The position numbers and the translations under genes were made by a program. A stretch of 64,000 nucleotides of DNA from an uncultured Alistipes sp. (lineage in GTDB: Bacteria > Bacteroidota > Bacteroidia > Bacteroidales > Rikenellaceae). Shown here in pieces: positions 41,664-49,933 of the stretch (the stretch's first letter is position 1; each line of letters opens with the position of its first letter). The notes below the pieces were generated by a model, which was not told the DNA's origin, ran no database searches, and saw nothing but the letters and a program-made list of their open reading frames with translations. The stretch is from assembly GCA_900768045.1 (NCBI GenBank), contig CAAGBL010000104.1, positions 62,001 through 126,000 of the forward strand, given 5' to 3'.

Positions 41664-42443
41664 TCACTCTTTATCAATATGTTGCGCCTTACGCTCAAGA
41701 CGTTGGCGATACTCCTCATCTGCAAACGTGATAAACCTAAGCTCAGCATGTGCATCGCTTGGTGCCTTGATGTCGTAGCGCTCCAACAGCCACTCCACAC
41801 GTCGTGCTACAGCCTCACCCGAGTCGATAATGTCGACATCTTCGCCCTCCAAAGCCTCGGCAATGGCGCTTCGCAAAAAGGGATAGTGCGTGCAGCCAAG
41901 AACAACCTTATCTACGCCCTTGCCCCTGAGCTGTCCGACAACTCGTTGCACAGCCCTACGAGCCTCGTCGGTATGCTCCATATCCTGCTCGACAATCTCT
42001 ACAAAGCCCTCGCCAGGCACCTTCACAACCTCAACATCTGAGGCATAGCGCTGTGCCGTCTTTAGAAACATATCGCTACGTAGGCTATGCTCTGTTGCCA
42101 ATACCGCAATACGTCGTGTCTTAGTAGTTAGGCATGCAGGCTTCACAGCTGGCTCAAGGCCCACAATGGGGAGCTCGGGCCACTGGCTACGCAGGTGGTC
42201 GATAGCGGCAGTGGTAGCAGTATTACACCCCACAACAACCATCTTAACACCCTCACGCACAAGACGCTCAACAGCCTCGGTTGCAAACCTTGTAATCTCC
42301 TCACGTGAGCGACCGCCATAGGGACAGTTCTTACCGTCGCCAAGGTATATCAACGACTCATTAGGCAGCAGTCGTCGCAGCTCACGCCACACCGACAAGC
42401 CACCAAAACCAGAATCATAGACACCTATAGCAGCCTTGTTCAT
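41664..42443 (-). CDS. murI: Glutamate racemase
   Basis: 259 residues. GVYDSGFGGLSV at the start, VVVGCNTATTAAI with the first catalytic Cys and VVLGCTHYPFL with the second are diagnostic of MurI, which makes D-glutamate for peptidoglycan. It begins 0 bases after aroK: the aroK stop codon ends at the base before the murI start. Order aroK-murI-ftsK keeps wall and division functions together. Confidence 0.95.
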   Translation of the reverse strand: MNKAAIGVYDSGFGGLSVWRELRRLLPNESLIYLGDGKNCPYGGRSREEITRFATEAVERLVREGVKMVVVGCNTATTAAIDHLRSQWPELPIVGLEPAVKPACLTTKTRRIAVLATEHSLRSDMFLKTAQRYASDVEVVKVPGEGFVEIVEQDMEHTDEARRAVQRVVGQLRGKGVDKVVLGCTHYPFLRSAIAEALEGEDVDIIDSGEAVARRVEWLLERYDIKAPSDAHAELRFITFADEEYRQRLERKAQHIDKE

Positions 42444-42965
42444 CTATCTGTTATTTAACTCGTTAACAACTCTCTCGACGACATCGTCATCGCTTAGCGC
42501 AGTGCACTCAACGGTGATATCTGCCTGGGCATAGTACTTCTCGCGCTCGGCCATCTGCTCACGCATAAACTCAAGCAACTCTTCATCACTCTTACCACGA
42601 AACATAGGTCTCTTCTCGCGTCCGTAGTCAGAAAGGCGTGATAGTATCTGCTCGGCACTACGGCGCAGGTACACCACAACGCCATGCTCTCGCATCCACG
42701 CCATATTATCGCTCCACGTGGGTAGCCCTCCACCCGTAGCGACAATCACATCATCGCCTCGTAGGTCAACACTCTCCAAGGCTCTACGCTCAGCCTCACG
42801 GAAATACTCCTCGCCCTGATAGTAGAAGACATCGGCAATGGTAGCACCCTCCATCTTCTCAACAAGTTTATCGGTGTCAACAGCAGGCATCTGTAACCTA
42901 CGTGACAGACGCTTAGCCATGGTGCTCTTTCCTGAGCCTGCATATCCCACCAAGAAGAGTATCAT
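42444..42965 (-). CDS. aroK: Shikimate kinase
   Basis: 173 residues. Walker A FLVGYAGSGKSTMAKRLS, the shikimate-binding DTDKLVEKMEG segment, GGGLPTW and the Arg in the LID (YGREKRPMFRG) are all present. It phosphorylates shikimate for aromatic amino acid synthesis. The gene lies 10 bases after parC and is fused by spacing to murI. Confidence 0.94.
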   Translation of the reverse strand: MILFLVGYAGSGKSTMAKRLSRRLQMPAVDTDKLVEKMEGATIADVFYYQGEEYFREAERRALESVDLRGDDVIVATGGGLPTWSDNMAWMREHGVVVYLRRSAEQILSRLSDYGREKRPMFRGKSDEELLEFMREQMAEREKYYAQADITVECTALSDDDVVERVVNELNNR

Positions 42966-42975
42966 CTTTGAGGCA

Positions 42976-45723
42976 TTAAAAAAGGTCTAACTGAGAGGCT
43001 GTAAAGCCACCCTCCTGCTCGTCCTTCTGACGATAGTCCACCGTAGGGTCCGCCTTAATCTCGCCACCCATGATATCCTCAACATCAATCTCGTTGTCGA
43101 GTTCCATATCCTCGACACCCACATCAACATCCTCGATTTCCTCTACCTCGGGCTCCTCAGGCTCCTCAGGCTCAATAAAGCGGAGTGTTGACACCTCGTA
43201 TGTTGTGATGCGCTTACCTTTAGCTCTATGGCTCTTGATGCCGATAAACTCGTCGACATCAACCATCTCTGAAGGACGGCTCTCATTCTGACCACCGAAG
43301 ACCACCTCGAGGGTAGCGCCACTCTTATCGGTCATCGCCACAAAGCGCATTAGCGCACCCTCCTCCAAGAAGAACTGCGTCTTGTCGCTAAGCTCGAGCT
43401 GGAAGCGCTTCATATAGTAGTAGTTCTGCTCGCCATCGTAGTAGCATACCGAGTACACCCTATTCTCACGGTAGCGCTCAACACGTATTGTGTCATCGGG
43501 GAAGTGCTGCTGGATGTCGAAGCCAGTGATGTAGTACTGGTTCTTTGCTGTCCACACCACAATCTTATCCTCGCCCTTGAACTCGCCAAGCAGCGTGCCA
43601 CGGCCATCGGTATTTAGTCGACGTACATCCTCGTCGTACCAGATATCCTGACCACCGAGAGTCGAAGCACCACGCTCCTTGAATACAATCTTGTTTATCG
43701 AGTAGCGTGTAACGAGGTTACCCACACTCTGACGTCCCTTGATAGCGAGCGTCGAGAGGTCGAGGTCGATGATGCACTTCTTGAGGCGTGCTCGTGGGCG
43801 CAAGTATATCTTGAGCACCTCGGCCTCGCCATTAGGATTTACCGACAAGTAGAGCAGCTCACTCTTTGGCGTGCCCTTCGTAAGGTCATACTCCTTATCT
43901 CGTGTCACGGACTTAATGGCACAACGCTTCATCATGATTGCGCCACCACGGCCGTCACGGTAGAGCATGTTGTAGATAGTACGCTCGTCGTTACGCTTAT
44001 ATATTCCGATATAGTAGATTCCCTTGTCGAAGAATGCCTTCTCCGAGATCTTTGTAATCTTATAGCGGCCATCTTTCAAGATGACAATAACATCGTCGAG
44101 GTTCGAGCAGTCGCAGACAAACTCCGAATCCTTCATGCTCTTGCCAAATCCGAAGAAGCCCTCCTCACGATCGACATATAGCTTGGCATTTGACGATGCC
44201 ACCTTCCATGCCTCGATAGTGTCGAACTCACGAATCTCGGTGCGACGCTCCTTGCCCTCGCCATACTTAGCCTTAATGCGCTCGAAGTAGGCAATAGCGT
44301 AGTCGGTAAGGTGGTCGAGGTCATGCTTAGTCTGCTTGATATCCTTCTCAATCTGCTTAATATCGTTGTCGGCCTTCTCCGAGTCGTAGCGTGAGATACG
44401 TATGAACTTAAGCTCGGTAAGACGCTGAACATCTTCCAACGTAACCTCTCTGCGTAGCTGCTTCTTGAATGGCTCAAGGCCCTTATCCACAGCCTCGTAT
44501 GCCGCCTCACGTGTGCGACAGCCCTCGATAAGCTGGTAGAGCTTATTCTCGATGAATATGCGCTCCAATGATGCGGCATGCCATGCCTCGTTAAGCTCGT
44601 CGAGCTTAATTTGCAGCTCCTTGCCAAGCAGAGCCTTAGTGTTATCTGTCGAGTGGCGCAAGATGTCGCTAACACCCATAAACACAGGCTTATTATCGAC
44701 AATAACGCAGGCATTAGGCGAGATAGATACCTCGCAGTCGGTGAAGGCATACAACGCATCGATAGTCTTATCCGACGACTCGTCGGCTGCTACCTGAATG
44801 ATAATCTCAACCTTCTCGGCGGTGTTGTCATCAACCTTCTTAATCTTTATCTTGCCCTTGTCGTTAGCCTTGATAATAGAGTCCTTGATAGACTCCGAGG
44901 TTGTTGTATATGGAATCTCCGTGATTGCCAACGTGCGCTTGTCAATCTTCGAGATGCGGGCACGCACACGCACCGAGCCACCACGCAAGCCATCGTTATA
45001 GTTGCTTGCGTCCATGATACCTCCCGTCTGGAAGTCGGGCACGAGCATAAACTCCTCGCCACGAAGATAGGCGATAGAGGCGTTGATAAGCTCCACAAAG
45101 TTATGAGGCAGAATCTTTGATGCAAGACCTACGGCAATACCATCGGCACCCTGCGCCAAGAGCAATGGGAACTTGATAGGCAGGGTTACGGGCTCCTCCT
45201 TACGACCGTCGTAAGCCAACATCCACTCCGTAGTCTTCTTGTTGTAGACCACATCGAGAGCAAACTTCGACAAGCGAGCCTCGATATATCGGCCTGCCGC
45301 AGCCTCATCGCCCGTGAGGATGTTACCCCAGTTACCTTGCATGTCGATAAGCAAGCCCTTCTGTCCGAGCTGCACCAAGGCATCCTTGATAGAGGCATCG
45401 CCGTGAGGGTGGTACTGCATAGCCTGACCAACGACATTAGCCACCTTGTTGTAGCGGCCGTCCTCAACGCACTTCATAGCATGGAGGATACGACGCTGCA
45501 CAGGCTTAAGGCCGTCAGCTAAGTGGGGCACTGCACGCTCAAGAATAACATACGAAGCGTAGTCCAAGAACCAGTTCTTGTACATACCCGTAAGGCGGCG
45601 TGAGTCATCTTCGGCAGAGGTCAAAGCGCCATACTTACCCTTGGGAGCATCGTCCATAAGGTCAGCATCCTGAGCATCAATATCACGCTCCTCTTTCTCA
45701 ATAATATCCTTATTCTCCTCCAT
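42976..45723 (-). CDS. parC: DNA topoisomerase IV subunit A
   Basis: 915 residues. The GyrA/ParC core begins at about residue 40 (GMYKNWFLDYASYVILERAV, PHLADGLKPVQRRILHAM), the DNA-gate motif is HPHGDASIKDALVQLGQKG, and the catalytic Tyr is in AAAGRYIEARLSKF. Near the gate, the residue that aligns with Ser83 of E. coli GyrA is Ala, as I recall for other Bacteroidota ParC proteins. The C-terminal half (about 540-840) is a weak beta-pinwheel; no GyrA-box (QRRGGKG) is visible, which fits ParC rather than GyrA. The tail is highly acidic (Glu/Asp-Val repeats). Its ATG overlaps the parE stop by one base (TAATG). Confidence 0.93.
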   Translation of the reverse strand: MEENKDIIEKEERDIDAQDADLMDDAPKGKYGALTSAEDDSRRLTGMYKNWFLDYASYVILERAVPHLADGLKPVQRRILHAMKCVEDGRYNKVANVVGQAMQYHPHGDASIKDALVQLGQKGLLIDMQGNWGNILTGDEAAAGRYIEARLSKFALDVVYNKKTTEWMLAYDGRKEEPVTLPIKFPLLLAQGADGIAVGLASKILPHNFVELINASIAYLRGEEFMLVPDFQTGGIMDASNYNDGLRGGSVRVRARISKIDKRTLAITEIPYTTTSESIKDSIIKANDKGKIKIKKVDDNTAEKVEIIIQVAADESSDKTIDALYAFTDCEVSISPNACVIVDNKPVFMGVSDILRHSTDNTKALLGKELQIKLDELNEAWHAASLERIFIENKLYQLIEGCRTREAAYEAVDKGLEPFKKQLRREVTLEDVQRLTELKFIRISRYDSEKADNDIKQIEKDIKQTKHDLDHLTDYAIAYFERIKAKYGEGKERRTEIREFDTIEAWKVASSNAKLYVDREEGFFGFGKSMKDSEFVCDCSNLDDVIVILKDGRYKITKISEKAFFDKGIYYIGIYKRNDERTIYNMLYRDGRGGAIMMKRCAIKSVTRDKEYDLTKGTPKSELLYLSVNPNGEAEVLKIYLRPRARLKKCIIDLDLSTLAIKGRQSVGNLVTRYSINKIVFKERGASTLGGQDIWYDEDVRRLNTDGRGTLLGEFKGEDKIVVWTAKNQYYITGFDIQQHFPDDTIRVERYRENRVYSVCYYDGEQNYYYMKRFQLELSDKTQFFLEEGALMRFVAMTDKSGATLEVVFGGQNESRPSEMVDVDEFIGIKSHRAKGKRITTYEVSTLRFIEPEEPEEPEVEEIEDVDVGVEDMELDNEIDVEDIMGGEIKADPTVDYRQKDEQEGGFTASQLDLF

Positions 45724-47597
45724 TAGTTAAGCATTTTCAGGTTTTCGATAATATCCTCCTCGACACGTAGGTTGCCCACGATAAAGTCCTTTCTGTCGGG
45801 CGTATTCTTGCCCATATAGAAGGCCAAGAGGTCGTGTATTGGATCATCTTTGGTTAGGCGCACCTTATCCAGACGCATGCCCTCACCGATAAACTCCTTG
45901 AACTCCTGAGCCGAAATCTCACCAAGACCTTTGAATCGGGTAATCTCGGCTTGAGCACCGCACTTCTTAACTGCCGCCTGACGCTCCTCGTCGCTGTAGC
46001 AGTAGTGAGTCTCCTTCTTGTTTCGCACACGGAACAAAGGCGTCTGCAAAATAAAGAGGTGACCAAGGCGAATAATATCGGGGAAGAACTGCAAAAAGAA
46101 CGAGGTCAATAGTAAGCGGATATGCATTCCGTCGACATCGGCATCGGTAGCGATAATAACCTTGTTGTAGCGCAAATTATCCATATCTTCCTCGATGTTG
46201 AGTGCCGCCTGAAGCAGGTTGAACTCCTCGTTCTCGTAGACCACTCGCTTGGTTAGTCCGTAGCAGTTGAGTGGCTTACCACGCAACGAGAATACCGCCT
46301 GGGTGCGTGGATCACGGCTCGACGTGATTGAGCCCGATGCTGAGTTACCCTCGGTAATAAATATCATCGTCTTGTCTGCCAAGTCCGACTTGTCGGTATA
46401 GTGAATCTTGCAGTCACGTAGCTTCTTGTTGTTTAGCGACACCTTCTTAGCCGCCTCACGTGCCTTCTTCTGCACGCCCGAGATAGCCTTACGCTCCTTC
46501 TCATTCTCCACAATCTTTTTCTGCAACATCTGAGCAGTCTCGGGGTGCTTGTGTAGATAGTTGTCGAGGTTTGTCGAGAGGAAGTCGCCAACAAACTGGC
46601 GCATGGTAACACCCTCCTCCTTATCCTTAGAGCCGAGCTTTGTCTTTGTCTGCGACTCGAATATAGGGTCGTTAACACGCACCGATATAGCCGCAATAAT
46701 CGAGGTGCGGATATCTGCTGGCTCGTAGTCCTTATGATAGAACTCCTTAATTGTCTTAGCTATAGCCTCACGGAAGGCTGCTTGATGAGTACCACCCTGG
46801 GGCGTATACTGACCATTCACAAACGAGTAGTAAGCCTCGCCATAGCCGTTGCCGTGTGTAATTACAATCTCGATATCCTCGCCCGAGATGTGCATAGGGG
46901 CATACAATGGCTCATTCGACAGGTTATCATTAACCAAATCCAGAAGACCATTTTTTGAGGTGTACGACTGGCCATTGAGCACGACGGTAAGTCCGAGGTT
47001 TAGGTAGGTGTAGTTCTTGACCATCTGCTCGACATACTCCATGTTGTAGGCGTAGTCGCCAAATACCTCACGGTCGACGATGAACTCAACGTAAGTACCA
47101 TTCTGCTCCGTAACACCGCTCTCGGAGCGGTCGGTAAGCTCCAAGCCCTGCGAGAAGGTCACGGTGCGGGCCTCGCCCTGACGCACTGATCGAGCAAGGA
47201 AGTGGCTTGAAAGCATATTTACAGCCTTCACGCCGACACCATTAAGACCTACGGTCTTCTTAAACGCGTCGCCACCATACTTACCACCAGTATTCATCTT
47301 GCTCACAGCATCAGACAGCGCCTCGAGAGGAATACCACGGCCATAGTCACGCACAGAGACCTTGTCGTTCTCAATAGTAATCTCGATACGCTTACCTGCG
47401 CCCATGATAAACTCGTCGATAGAGTTATCAACGACCTCCTTTAGAAGCACATATATACCATCATCAGCCTGAGTACCGTCGCCAAGTTTGCCAATATACA
47501 TACCTGGACGTAGACGAATATGCTCACGTGGCGAGAGCGTCACGATAGCATCTTTGCCATACTCGGCTGTTGGGTTAGTTAAATTGAGTTCTGCCAT
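45723..47597 (-). CDS. parE: DNA topoisomerase IV subunit B
   Basis: 624 residues. The GHKL ATPase shows KEVVDNSIDEF, RDYGRGIPLEAL and LNGVGVKAVNML; the transducer domain follows to about residue 390; the Toprim domain has ITEGNSASGSI (EGDSA in most relatives), FSLRGKPLN and DADVDGMHIRLLL; the end is EISAQEFKEFIGEGM..VGNLRVEEDI. With ParC it unlinks daughter chromosomes. It is the first gene of the run to DUF4465. The change D to N in EGNSA is next to the metal-binding Glu, which is kept. Confidence 0.93.
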   Translation of the reverse strand: MAELNLTNPTAEYGKDAIVTLSPREHIRLRPGMYIGKLGDGTQADDGIYVLLKEVVDNSIDEFIMGAGKRIEITIENDKVSVRDYGRGIPLEALSDAVSKMNTGGKYGGDAFKKTVGLNGVGVKAVNMLSSHFLARSVRQGEARTVTFSQGLELTDRSESGVTEQNGTYVEFIVDREVFGDYAYNMEYVEQMVKNYTYLNLGLTVVLNGQSYTSKNGLLDLVNDNLSNEPLYAPMHISGEDIEIVITHGNGYGEAYYSFVNGQYTPQGGTHQAAFREAIAKTIKEFYHKDYEPADIRTSIIAAISVRVNDPIFESQTKTKLGSKDKEEGVTMRQFVGDFLSTNLDNYLHKHPETAQMLQKKIVENEKERKAISGVQKKAREAAKKVSLNNKKLRDCKIHYTDKSDLADKTMIFITEGNSASGSITSSRDPRTQAVFSLRGKPLNCYGLTKRVVYENEEFNLLQAALNIEEDMDNLRYNKVIIATDADVDGMHIRLLLTSFFLQFFPDIIRLGHLFILQTPLFRVRNKKETHYCYSDEERQAAVKKCGAQAEITRFKGLGEISAQEFKEFIGEGMRLDKVRLTKDDPIHDLLAFYMGKNTPDRKDFIVGNLRVEEDIIENLKMLN

Positions 47598-47679
47598 ATT
47601 TTTTCTAATGAGTAACGAGAAGTTAGTAATGAGTAATCGCTCAACGATACCACTGTTACTAATTTCCCTCTACTAATTA

Positions 47680-48408
47680 CTAATTATTTTTTCTAATCTC
47701 TGCCAATGCATTTACCATGTTATCGTGTACCTCGGCCATAACCTCTTTGATAGGGCGCTCAACAACATCCTGCTTAGATACTGGAGGCAAAATCTTTATT
47801 GTGATGCGGTTGCTCCAGTTCATAAAGAAGCCCTTGCGCACTACCCTATCTGTGCCGTCCAATACGATTGGTAGAATAGGCACCTCGGCATCCTTAGCAA
47901 GGATAAAGGCACCAGCCTTGAAGTTGTGAATCTCGCTATCTTTCGAGCGTGTACCCTCAGGGAAGATAGCTACAGACGCACCCTTTGCCAACCACTGCTT
48001 ACCTCGAGTGTGCACCAACTGCATAGCCTCCTTGGTGCTGGCACGATTGATAACTATGTCGCCATGCGCCAATAGCAGACGACCAACGATAGGAATGCGA
48101 TATACCTCCCTCTTCGATACCCACTTAAAGACAAGTGGAAGGTTGTAGATGCTCAAGATGTCGACCATCGAGTTGTGGTTGAGCACCATAACATAAGTAC
48201 CCTTAGGATCGAGGTTCTCGATACCCTCAACCTTACGCTTCATCACAAGACCGAAACCAAAGAATGAGTCGGTAAGCCACTTCGAGAGTTTGTGCACCAC
48301 AAAGCGCTTCTTGTCAAATGGATAGCACAATGGGAGAGCTATAAATGTCATGATATAAATCATCGAAGACCATCCAAATACGAAAATGTAAAACAGAAAA
48401 CTTAACAT
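47680..48408 (-). CDS. plsC: 1-acyl-sn-glycerol-3-phosphate acyltransferase
   Basis: 242 residues. An N-terminal membrane segment (MLSFLFYIFVFGWSSMIYIMTFIAL; part of it) is followed by the acyltransferase motifs: VLNHNSMVDILSIYNLP (HxxxxD-like), IVGRLLLAHGDIVINR, FPEGTRSKD and VPILPIVLDG. It makes phosphatidic acid from lysophosphatidic acid at the inner membrane. A good promoter lies just upstream (48447-48477). The gap between its end and the parE start (47598-47679) is filled by TAATGAGTAAT/ATTACTAATTA repeats. Confidence 0.92.
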   Translation of the reverse strand: MLSFLFYIFVFGWSSMIYIMTFIALPLCYPFDKKRFVVHKLSKWLTDSFFGFGLVMKRKVEGIENLDPKGTYVMVLNHNSMVDILSIYNLPLVFKWVSKREVYRIPIVGRLLLAHGDIVINRASTKEAMQLVHTRGKQWLAKGASVAIFPEGTRSKDSEIHNFKAGAFILAKDAEVPILPIVLDGTDRVVRKGFFMNWSNRITIKILPPVSKQDVVERPIKEVMAEVHDNMVNALAEIRKNN

Positions 48409-48446
48409 AATAAACTTCGTTTAAATCGACTATATATTCAATTTTG

Positions 48447-48477
48447 CAAAGATACAAAAATTTTGGAAAAATACGAA
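48447..48477 (-). promoter_or_regulatory. Promoter of plsC
   Basis: On the minus strand TTCG (48477-48474), 19 bases, TATCTTTG (48454-48447), about 40 bases before the ATG. Confidence 0.75.
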
Positions 48478-48526
48478 GAAAATAACGCAATAAAATTAGC
48501 AATTACCCAAGAAATCTTTATTATCC

Positions 48527-48557
48527 TTTGACGATTGGATAATATTTCATATCTTTG
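48527..48557 (+). promoter_or_regulatory. Consensus promoter of the structured leader and HARE-HTH gene
   Basis: TTTG (48527-48530), exactly 19 bases, TATCTTTG (48550-48557). It is divergent from the plsC promoter. The start codon of the next gene is about 265 bases beyond the expected transcription start. Confidence 0.88.
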
Positions 48558-48562
48558 TGTTA

Positions 48563-48827
48563 AGATTGCGAAATACGCAATCTTTAGATGGCATTTAGGG
48601 CTATTGCTGACCTTGTAAAACGACCAAATTTACTACACACAAGCAATAGGCACGATGAATGCCCTCGCTGTATGGCGTGGGTTGTGCTTATGTGTGTATG
48701 GGTACTTGGTCGTCCCTTCAAGGCGTAGGTGTACCCACGTTTCTTTTTAGACATTCTCATTGTTTGAGTTAAACGGTTGCAATCTATCGGTATGACACAT
48801 ATTGTTTAACTATAAAACACTACCATT
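48563..48827 (+). ncRNA. Candidate structured RNA leader (about 265 nt) with alternative folds
   Basis: A perfect hairpin AGATTGCG-AAATA-CGCAATCT opens the transcript. Then CCTTG (48611) and ACGACCAA (48620) can pair with TTGGTCGT (48706) and CAAGG (48719), enclosing ACACACAAGCA (48635) with TGCTTATGTGTGT (48685). In an alternative fold GGCATT (48590) and CTATTGCT (48601) pair with AGCAATAG (48642) and AATGCC (48658), which uses the same bases. CGTGGGT (48675) and ACCCACG (48733) could add a third contact, followed by TTTCTTTTT. No riboswitch class I know is matched. There is no gene in 48409-48827. Confidence 0.65.
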
Positions 48828-49028
48828 ATGACATTACACGAGGCAATTGAAACCGTATTAAAATCTAAAGGGGGATGTACCTCAAGACAAATTGCGGACG
48901 AAATCAATAGGTTGAAGTTATATAGTCGAAACGACAACCAGCCTATTCCCACAAGCCAAATCTCAGCGCGAGTAAACAAATACCCTCACCTATTTAGCCG
49001 TGAAGATAACATCATTAAACTTAAATAG
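48828..49028 (+). CDS. Small HARE-HTH (winged-helix) protein, 66 aa
   Basis: The whole protein fits one HARE-HTH domain: MTLHEAIETVLKSKGGCTSR, QIADEINRLKLYSRNDNQPI, PTSQISARVNKYPHLFSRED. Such domains occur at the ends of restriction enzymes and RNA polymerase delta subunits, where they bind DNA or modified DNA; free-standing copies are poorly known. Codons are AT-rich (AAA, ATA, TTA, AGA) unlike the neighbouring core genes, which hints at transfer. The long structured leader upstream implies post-transcriptional control. The next gene starts 8 bases after its stop. Confidence 0.8.
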   Translation: MTLHEAIETVLKSKGGCTSRQIADEINRLKLYSRNDNQPIPTSQISARVNKYPHLFSREDNIIKLK

Positions 49029-49036
49029 CTGTTAAT

Positions 49037-49366
49037 ATGGAAGAATATAAGAATTGGGTTTATAAAATATTAGGCATTATATTCCTAATATATATATGTG
49101 GAGAATGTTGCAGCACATTATTCTCTGATGGAAAATTGGATCAAGTTGATGTGCAAGTAGGCGTTAAGACCCATTTAAGGGAAACGCTCTATGATTATGA
49201 CAGCTACAAAAGCCTATCATGGTCAGATTTTAAGGAATATAGCGATGGAGGATATAGTATTGTTCATAAATATAAGGCAACAAATCTATTTGGAGGCTAT
49301 GTTACCAAAACAACAAAATTCTACGTTGATAAGAATGGTGTAGTTGTAGATTATTTCGAATTTTAA
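49037..49366 (+). CDS. Hypothetical membrane-anchored protein, 109 aa
   Basis: One N-terminal membrane segment (YKILGIIFLIYICGECCSTL, with two adjacent Cys) and an outside beta-rich part ending GGYVTKTTKFYVDKNGVVVD, which resembles small periplasmic or surface proteins, but I can name no family. It is translated 8 bases after the HARE-HTH gene and shares its AT-rich codons, so both likely arrived together. A hairpin at 49421-49472 follows. Confidence 0.65.
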   Translation: MEEYKNWVYKILGIIFLIYICGECCSTLFSDGKLDQVDVQVGVKTHLRETLYDYDSYKSLSWSDFKEYSDGGYSIVHKYKATNLFGGYVTKTTKFYVDKNGVVVDYFEF

Positions 49367-49418
49367 TAGACACAATAGGTTATTCTACATCTTCCCAAAT
49401 ACTGCGCTAAGTATATGT

Positions 49419-49476
49419 AACAACGACGAGGTCGGGCACCGGCATTACTGTTGTCCGCAACCTCGTTGTTGTCGTC
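49419..49476 (+). terminator. Large stem-loop after the small two-gene unit
   Basis: CAACGACGAGGT pairs with ACCTCGTTGTTG (one wobble) around GGGCACCGGCATTACTGTTG; a T-rich stretch follows only weakly (TCTTTATT). It may end transcription or protect the 3' end. Confidence 0.55.
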
Positions 49477-49621
49477 GTCTTTATTCCCCCACAAATAAAA
49501 AATATTACTAACTAATAATTACTCATTAAAAATTTCATATTTTTTTGATGGACTGAGCTACCCCGCTTCACTACTTTGAGACAACAGGAACGAAAGTGAC
49601 AACAGAGAAAATATCCCGGTG

Positions 49622-49695
49622 GTCTCTGCTGTCTCTACTCTCTCTACTCTCTCTACTCTCTCTGCTGTCACTGCTGTCTCTGCTGTCTCTGACCT
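49622..49695. repeat. Tandem CTCTCTACT / CTGCTGTCT microsatellite
   Basis: About six units of roughly 9-10 bases, TCTCTACTC then TCTGCTGTC, in tandem, 240 bases upstream of the receptor gene. Slippage-prone sequence. The stretch 49477-49895 otherwise holds no gene. Confidence 0.75.
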
Positions 49696-49862
49696 CACTG
49701 CCCCCCTATTAAAAATAGGTATCAAAAATTTTTCAAAAAAAGTTTGCTCAAAATTTGGAATTGTAGAATTAAGCCGATATATTTGCAGTGTATTAGTTAT
49801 GTAGTACACTATAAATCGTAAAATAAATTTCACTTTTTCGTCGAAAAATTTGGAAAATTCGA

Positions 49863-49903
49863 GGGGGGGGGTAAATTTGTAGCGAGAAAAATTTATATCT
49901 TTG
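49863..49903 (+). promoter_or_regulatory. Receptor promoter with a run of nine G just upstream
   Basis: TATCTTTG (49896-49903) is a full -7 box; the best TTTG (49876-49879) is only 16 bases upstream rather than 19. A homopolymer of nine G (49863-49871) ends four bases before it. Changes in the tract length could alter promoter use. Confidence 0.6.
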
Positions 49904-49933
49904 TATTGGGGTGAACATAAAAAAATTAGCGAT

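Noticed and set aside
48563..48760. tmRNA, 6S RNA, SRP RNA or RNase P RNA
   Set aside because: None of the conserved cores of these RNAs is seen; the element reads as a leader of the following gene.
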